Below are positions 14,042-16,997 of a DNA stretch of 16,997 nt, one piece after another (within the stretch, counting starts at the first letter, position 1; each line of letters opens with the position of its first letter). Made by a program: the position numbers and the translations under genes. The notes under the pieces were generated by a model that saw only the letters and a program-made list of their open reading frames with translations, ran no database searches and was not told the DNA's origin. The DNA comes from CAWBNS01 sp964445105 (lineage in GTDB: Bacteria; Chlamydiota; Chlamydiia; Chlamydiales; JAJFMA01): the NCBI GenBank assembly GCA_964445105.1, contig CAYUJS010000041.1, positions 1 through 16,997 of the forward strand, given 5' to 3'.

Positions 14042-16813
14042 ATGCAAAACGAAACCATATCAGTTACCCCCTGGACAGATCCAATGAATAGGCTCTTAGA
14101 GCGTAGAGTAAGACAAGACCTAGTGGTCATCGCCAAGCACAATGGACGTCTTTACGCGGCCAAGCAGCTTGGCAGCTCTTACCTACCGCTTGTTCTTTCG
14201 GGCTTATCTACAAAAATAGAAACTCCTCAACAGGAAAAAGCAGCCCTCAAAAAATGGACAGACTCTCACATTCACCTGCAAGGCCAATACTTGAATGTTT
14301 CTCCTCGGCTTCGAGGAGGGATAGACAGAACGATCCCGGTTGCCATGTATGGTGATGCAGCGACGTTAAAGGGCTGGTTCGACCAGAATCCTGCCAAGAC
14401 CGAGCTCAATCTAACACACAACGAATTGACCGCTGCAGAGATCCATGTGCTACTGGAAGTGTTGCCAGAGACCACAGTGACCTCTTTGATTTTAGATGGC
14501 AATGCCATCGGCCCAGACGGGGCACAAGCTTTGGCTGCATGCTTACCGCGCACAAAGCTCACGCATCTCAGCCTGCGCTCGTGCAAAATCGAAGAGCGCG
14601 GGATGCTTGCTCTGGCTTCTGCGTTAGCTCACTCCCCGCAACTACAGTCTTTAAATCTCCACCGTAACAAAATTGGGATTCAAGGAATCGCTCAGCTAGC
14701 CGCGGCTCTTCCCTCGTCCAGCCTTACGGAGCTGAACCTCCACCGCTCCTATCTAAACGAGTTGGGACGCGAAGGGCTACAAGCGCTTTATAGCTTTTTG
14801 AAAGTCTTGCCGCATTCTAAAATCTCTATTTTGGACATAGGTTTAAACGGCTTGGGACATGAGGGCGCAGCGGTCTTGGCAGAGGCGCTGTCTGATCGAG
14901 AAAATGCCGGGTTTGCTGCACAGTTTAAAGTTTGCCGCCTCTACAACAGCGACCTAGGCCCCTATGGGGCTGTTGCTTTAGCCGATGCTTTTGCCAGTAC
15001 CGGCCTAGAAGAGATTGAACTAGGGGCTAATCGATTGCAACAAAGAGGCGCCTTAGCCTTTGCGAAGCTCTTGGAGTCAACTCCTCTTTTAAAGCTGGGC
15101 ATAGGCTGGAATGAAATTGGAGATGAAGGGGCTGAAGCTATATTTAAAGCGCTGTCGAAGTCTGCATTGACCCATTTAGACGTATCTGGTAACCACCTAG
15201 GGCCTCAGGGAGCTGCGGCTTTGCAAGGCATGCTACCGCACTCGCGCCTCGTTGAGCTAAATTTTGGTGCGAACGAAATCGGCGACCAAGGAGCGGAATC
15301 TCTTAGCAAAGCGCTACCCCATTGTGGGTTATCTTGCATAGACGTGCAGGAAAATGGAATCACTCCTCTCGGTGCAGAGAAAATCGCGAGCGTGCTGCGC
15401 CTATGCCCTCTACAGCGCCTTTATTTGCAAAAAAACAAAATAGGCGATGAAGGCTTGCAGTCGCTTGCACTTGCTCTACCCTCTTCTTCGGTTAAATTTC
15501 TAGATGTCCGGGAAAACGCCATTGGAGACGCAGGGGCTGTGACATTGTTAGGAGGCGCTACGCGCTCTTTACTAACAACTCTTTACCTAGACGGTAACCA
15601 AATTACCGCTGAAGCGGTGGAACAATTTGCTGCGTTCTTGGAAGATCCGCGCTCGCAACTAACATTGCTTCATTTAAACAAAAATGCCATTTCAGACGAG
15701 GGCGCTCTGAGTCTGTTATCTGTGCTACCTAGATCAAAACTTTCCTCACTTGAGCTGGAAGGCAACCCCATTGACGTAGTCCATCAAGCTACGGTCAAGG
15801 CACAGCTACAGGCCACTAAGCAAAAACATAGAAGATTGCTACAAGCGTGTGAAAGAGGTGATTTGGTTGAAGTCGAGCGGCTACTCGGGTTAAGGGTAGC
15901 GGTCGACGTTAGGAACGCGTCTGGTGACACGCCGCTGCACCTAGCGGCAGGTAACGCCGGTTTGGTCCGCCTACTGCTGAAATACAATCCCGTCATCCTC
16001 CGCAACAATAACAATAAAACGCCCATAGACCTGGCTGAGACGCTGCAAAACGTAGAAATCGTCAGTCTACTCCAGCAGATGGTCGTTGTGCCGACAGAAT
16101 ATTATTGTCCCATCACGGGCGCGCTGTTTAGTAACCCTATGGTCGCAGCAGACGGGCATAATTACGAAAAAGACGGATTTAACGAATATATAGCATCATT
16201 GTTTGCTGGGGATATTCCTAGAAGTCCGACCCACGGACGCGCATTGGCAAACACGGAACTTGTTCTCAACTATGAATTCAAGAACACAATTTCTAACTTT
16301 GTAGAGTTGCACCCAGAACTTTACCGAAACCTTCACCTACCCAAAGAGGCTCGACAAGAATTTATACAGGCCATGAATGATCAAAATAGAGATCTGGTAA
16401 AACACCTTTTATGGAGACACAGGCAGCTTCTTTTTTGCCCGATTGGCGCCGAACTGCCTATCAAACGCGCTTGCGGCAACAGCATTGAGCTGTTAGAAGC
16501 GATCATCGCTGCCTATCCGCCCTCTATGCGCCCCTGCGTCAGCCATCAGCTTTGCGCAGCAGCCGCAAACAGCTTGGGTCGCCCAGGGCTAGAGCTCTTG
16601 CTAGATCGCCTGCCTAAGGATAATCCCTTTAGCCTAAGAGCGGCTTGGTTTGAAGCGATCGAAACATCAGCGATTGGTTACGTCAGAGTACTTGCCGAAA
16701 TGGGCGCAGATCCCAAAGCAAGGGATGCAGACGGGATCACCGCATTAGAAAAAGCGAGACAGAGAGCGCATCCAGCAGTGATGCGACTGCTAGATCCTAC
16801 GTTTGTGCCTTAA
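14042..16813 (+). CDS. LRR-ankyrin-U-box protein, putative secreted E3 ubiquitin ligase (paralog)
   Basis: A 923-aa protein collinear with the preceding gene. N-terminal region 1-117, about 17 LRRs to roughly 590, ankyrin repeats at about 596-681 (GDTPLHLAA), U-box at about 684-761 (TEYYCPITGALFSNPM, C689, D704-G705), then a C-terminal region ending in an ankyrin-like stretch and the same last residues (LLDPTFVP). In the central LRRs only 5 of 58 residues differ between the two (residues 374-431 of the first copy), despite many silent base changes. In the U-box about 44 of 79 positions match. The LRR arm is therefore more constrained than the E2-binding module, the reverse of what is expected if substrates differ. 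It probably acts on a similar target with a different or altered E2 interaction. The gene is monocistronic by appearance, with its own leader and a strong terminator. Confidence 0.9.
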   Translation: MQNETISVTPWTDPMNRLLERRVRQDLVVIAKHNGRLYAAKQLGSSYLPLVLSGLSTKIETPQQEKAALKKWTDSHIHLQGQYLNVSPRLRGGIDRTIPVAMYGDAATLKGWFDQNPAKTELNLTHNELTAAEIHVLLEVLPETTVTSLILDGNAIGPDGAQALAACLPRTKLTHLSLRSCKIEERGMLALASALAHSPQLQSLNLHRNKIGIQGIAQLAAALPSSSLTELNLHRSYLNELGREGLQALYSFLKVLPHSKISILDIGLNGLGHEGAAVLAEALSDRENAGFAAQFKVCRLYNSDLGPYGAVALADAFASTGLEEIELGANRLQQRGALAFAKLLESTPLLKLGIGWNEIGDEGAEAIFKALSKSALTHLDVSGNHLGPQGAAALQGMLPHSRLVELNFGANEIGDQGAESLSKALPHCGLSCIDVQENGITPLGAEKIASVLRLCPLQRLYLQKNKIGDEGLQSLALALPSSSVKFLDVRENAIGDAGAVTLLGGATRSLLTTLYLDGNQITAEAVEQFAAFLEDPRSQLTLLHLNKNAISDEGALSLLSVLPRSKLSSLELEGNPIDVVHQATVKAQLQATKQKHRRLLQACERGDLVEVERLLGLRVAVDVRNASGDTPLHLAAGNAGLVRLLLKYNPVILRNNNNKTPIDLAETLQNVEIVSLLQQMVVVPTEYYCPITGALFSNPMVAADGHNYEKDGFNEYIASLFAGDIPRSPTHGRALANTELVLNYEFKNTISNFVELHPELYRNLHLPKEARQEFIQAMNDQNRDLVKHLLWRHRQLLFCPIGAELPIKRACGNSIELLEAIIAAYPPSMRPCVSHQLCAAAANSLGRPGLELLLDRLPKDNPFSLRAAWFEAIETSAIGYVRVLAEMGADPKARDADGITALEKARQRAHPAVMRLLDPTFVP

Positions 16814-16834
16814 GTTAGGAGAGTTACAATAGGC

Positions 16835-16905
16835 GCAGGGCTCGTTAGGGAGCATGATGAGAGGGTTTTATCATGCCGGCGTGAGCCGGCCCTGCCCTTT
16901 TTTTT
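16835..16905 (+). terminator. Strong branched Rho-independent terminator after the second LRR/U-box gene
   Basis: The inner hairpin GCCGGC-GTGA-GCCGGC (16875-16890) is followed by CCTGCCC and eight T (16898-16905). A second hairpin, CATGAT/ATCATG (16853-16858 and 16870-16875), lies just before it. An outer pairing, GCAGGG (16835-16840) with CCCTGC (16890-16895), could close both into a three-way junction directly before the T-run. The two smaller hairpins share base 16875 and the outer stem shares 16890, so not every pair can form at once. Confidence 0.85.
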
Positions 16906-16924
16906 GATCACATCATTTTTAAGT

Positions 16925-16929
16925 AGAGG
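16925..16929 (+). promoter_or_regulatory. Ribosome-binding site AGAGG for the NLR-type gene at 16939
   Basis: AGAGG ends 9 nt before ATG 16939. The corresponding site before the degenerate gene at 320 is weaker (AGAG). Confidence 0.7.
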
Positions 16930-16938
16930 CACTAACCT

Positions 16939-16997
16939 ATGGAAGTCACACCGTTCATCAATCCCCAGCCTATTACCAAAAAAGGGATCCAAGAATT
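16939..16997 (+). CDS. NLR-type gene, N-terminal start only (runs off the right edge)
   Basis: Nineteen codons and two bases are visible: MEVTPFINPQPITKKGIQE. This matches the start of the degenerate gene at 320 (FINPYTITK, then KGIQEF after the frame break) and more loosely MLENQRLFSLVYEPITIKGI of the intact NLR genes. The intact six-A tract here is the reference that exposes the lost base at 358-362. Only 33 nt separate the T-run of the preceding terminator from the ATG, so a separate promoter must be very close or overlap the terminator. The rest of the protein is outside the window, so NACHT and HEAT content is expected but not seen. Confidence 0.75.
   Translation, partial: MEVTPFINPQPITKKGIQE

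Overview
The window is one continuous run of large, paralogous, plus-strand genes whose proteins are built from eukaryote-like modules: NACHT NTPase, HEAT repeats, ribonuclease-inhibitor-type leucine-rich repeats (LRRs), ankyrin repeats and U-box. No housekeeping, rRNA, tRNA, transposase or CRISPR sequence was seen. Arrays of NLR-like and LRR/U-box proteins are a known feature of amoeba-associated intracellular bacteria, above all environmental Chlamydiae (Parachlamydia-related lineages). The standard bacterial signals (clear Shine-Dalgarno sites, stem-loop terminators, 7-nt gene gaps) fit such a genome. The chlamydial assignment is inference from architecture and cannot be proved from this window.

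Layout. 1-319: mostly non-coding, with the possible start of a minus-strand gene at its left edge. 320-1304: a degenerate NLR gene, frameshifted near its start in an A-tract and lacking its NACHT and HEAT regions. 1312-6489 and 6497-11008: two intact NLR-like genes of 1725 and 1503 aa. Each has an N-terminal domain of about 400 aa with a possible kinase-like motif, then a NACHT domain, a HEAT-repeat array and a short conserved C-terminal tail. 11080-13848 and 14042-16813: two paralogous proteins of 922 and 923 aa, each an N-terminal domain, about 17 LRRs, ankyrin repeats, a U-box and a C-terminal region ending in an ankyrin-like stretch. A strong terminator follows the second. 16939 to the edge: the start of another NLR-type gene, closest to the degenerate one at 320.

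Working picture. The NLR genes share an N-terminal domain, NACHT motor and tail but carry different HEAT arrays, which suggests interchangeable sensing surfaces on a common core. The two neighbours look like secretable E3 ubiquitin ligases with an LRR substrate-binding arm. Genes 1312 and 6497 are tightly packed and probably co-transcribed; the LRR/U-box genes each have their own leader. Traces of recent recombination are visible: a perfect 160-bp direct repeat bounding a 5185-bp gene unit, a perfect 422-bp block shared by the two NACHT genes, an 87-nt tandem duplication inside one HEAT array, and a deletion-derived remnant gene. The cluster appears to evolve by duplication, gene conversion and decay.
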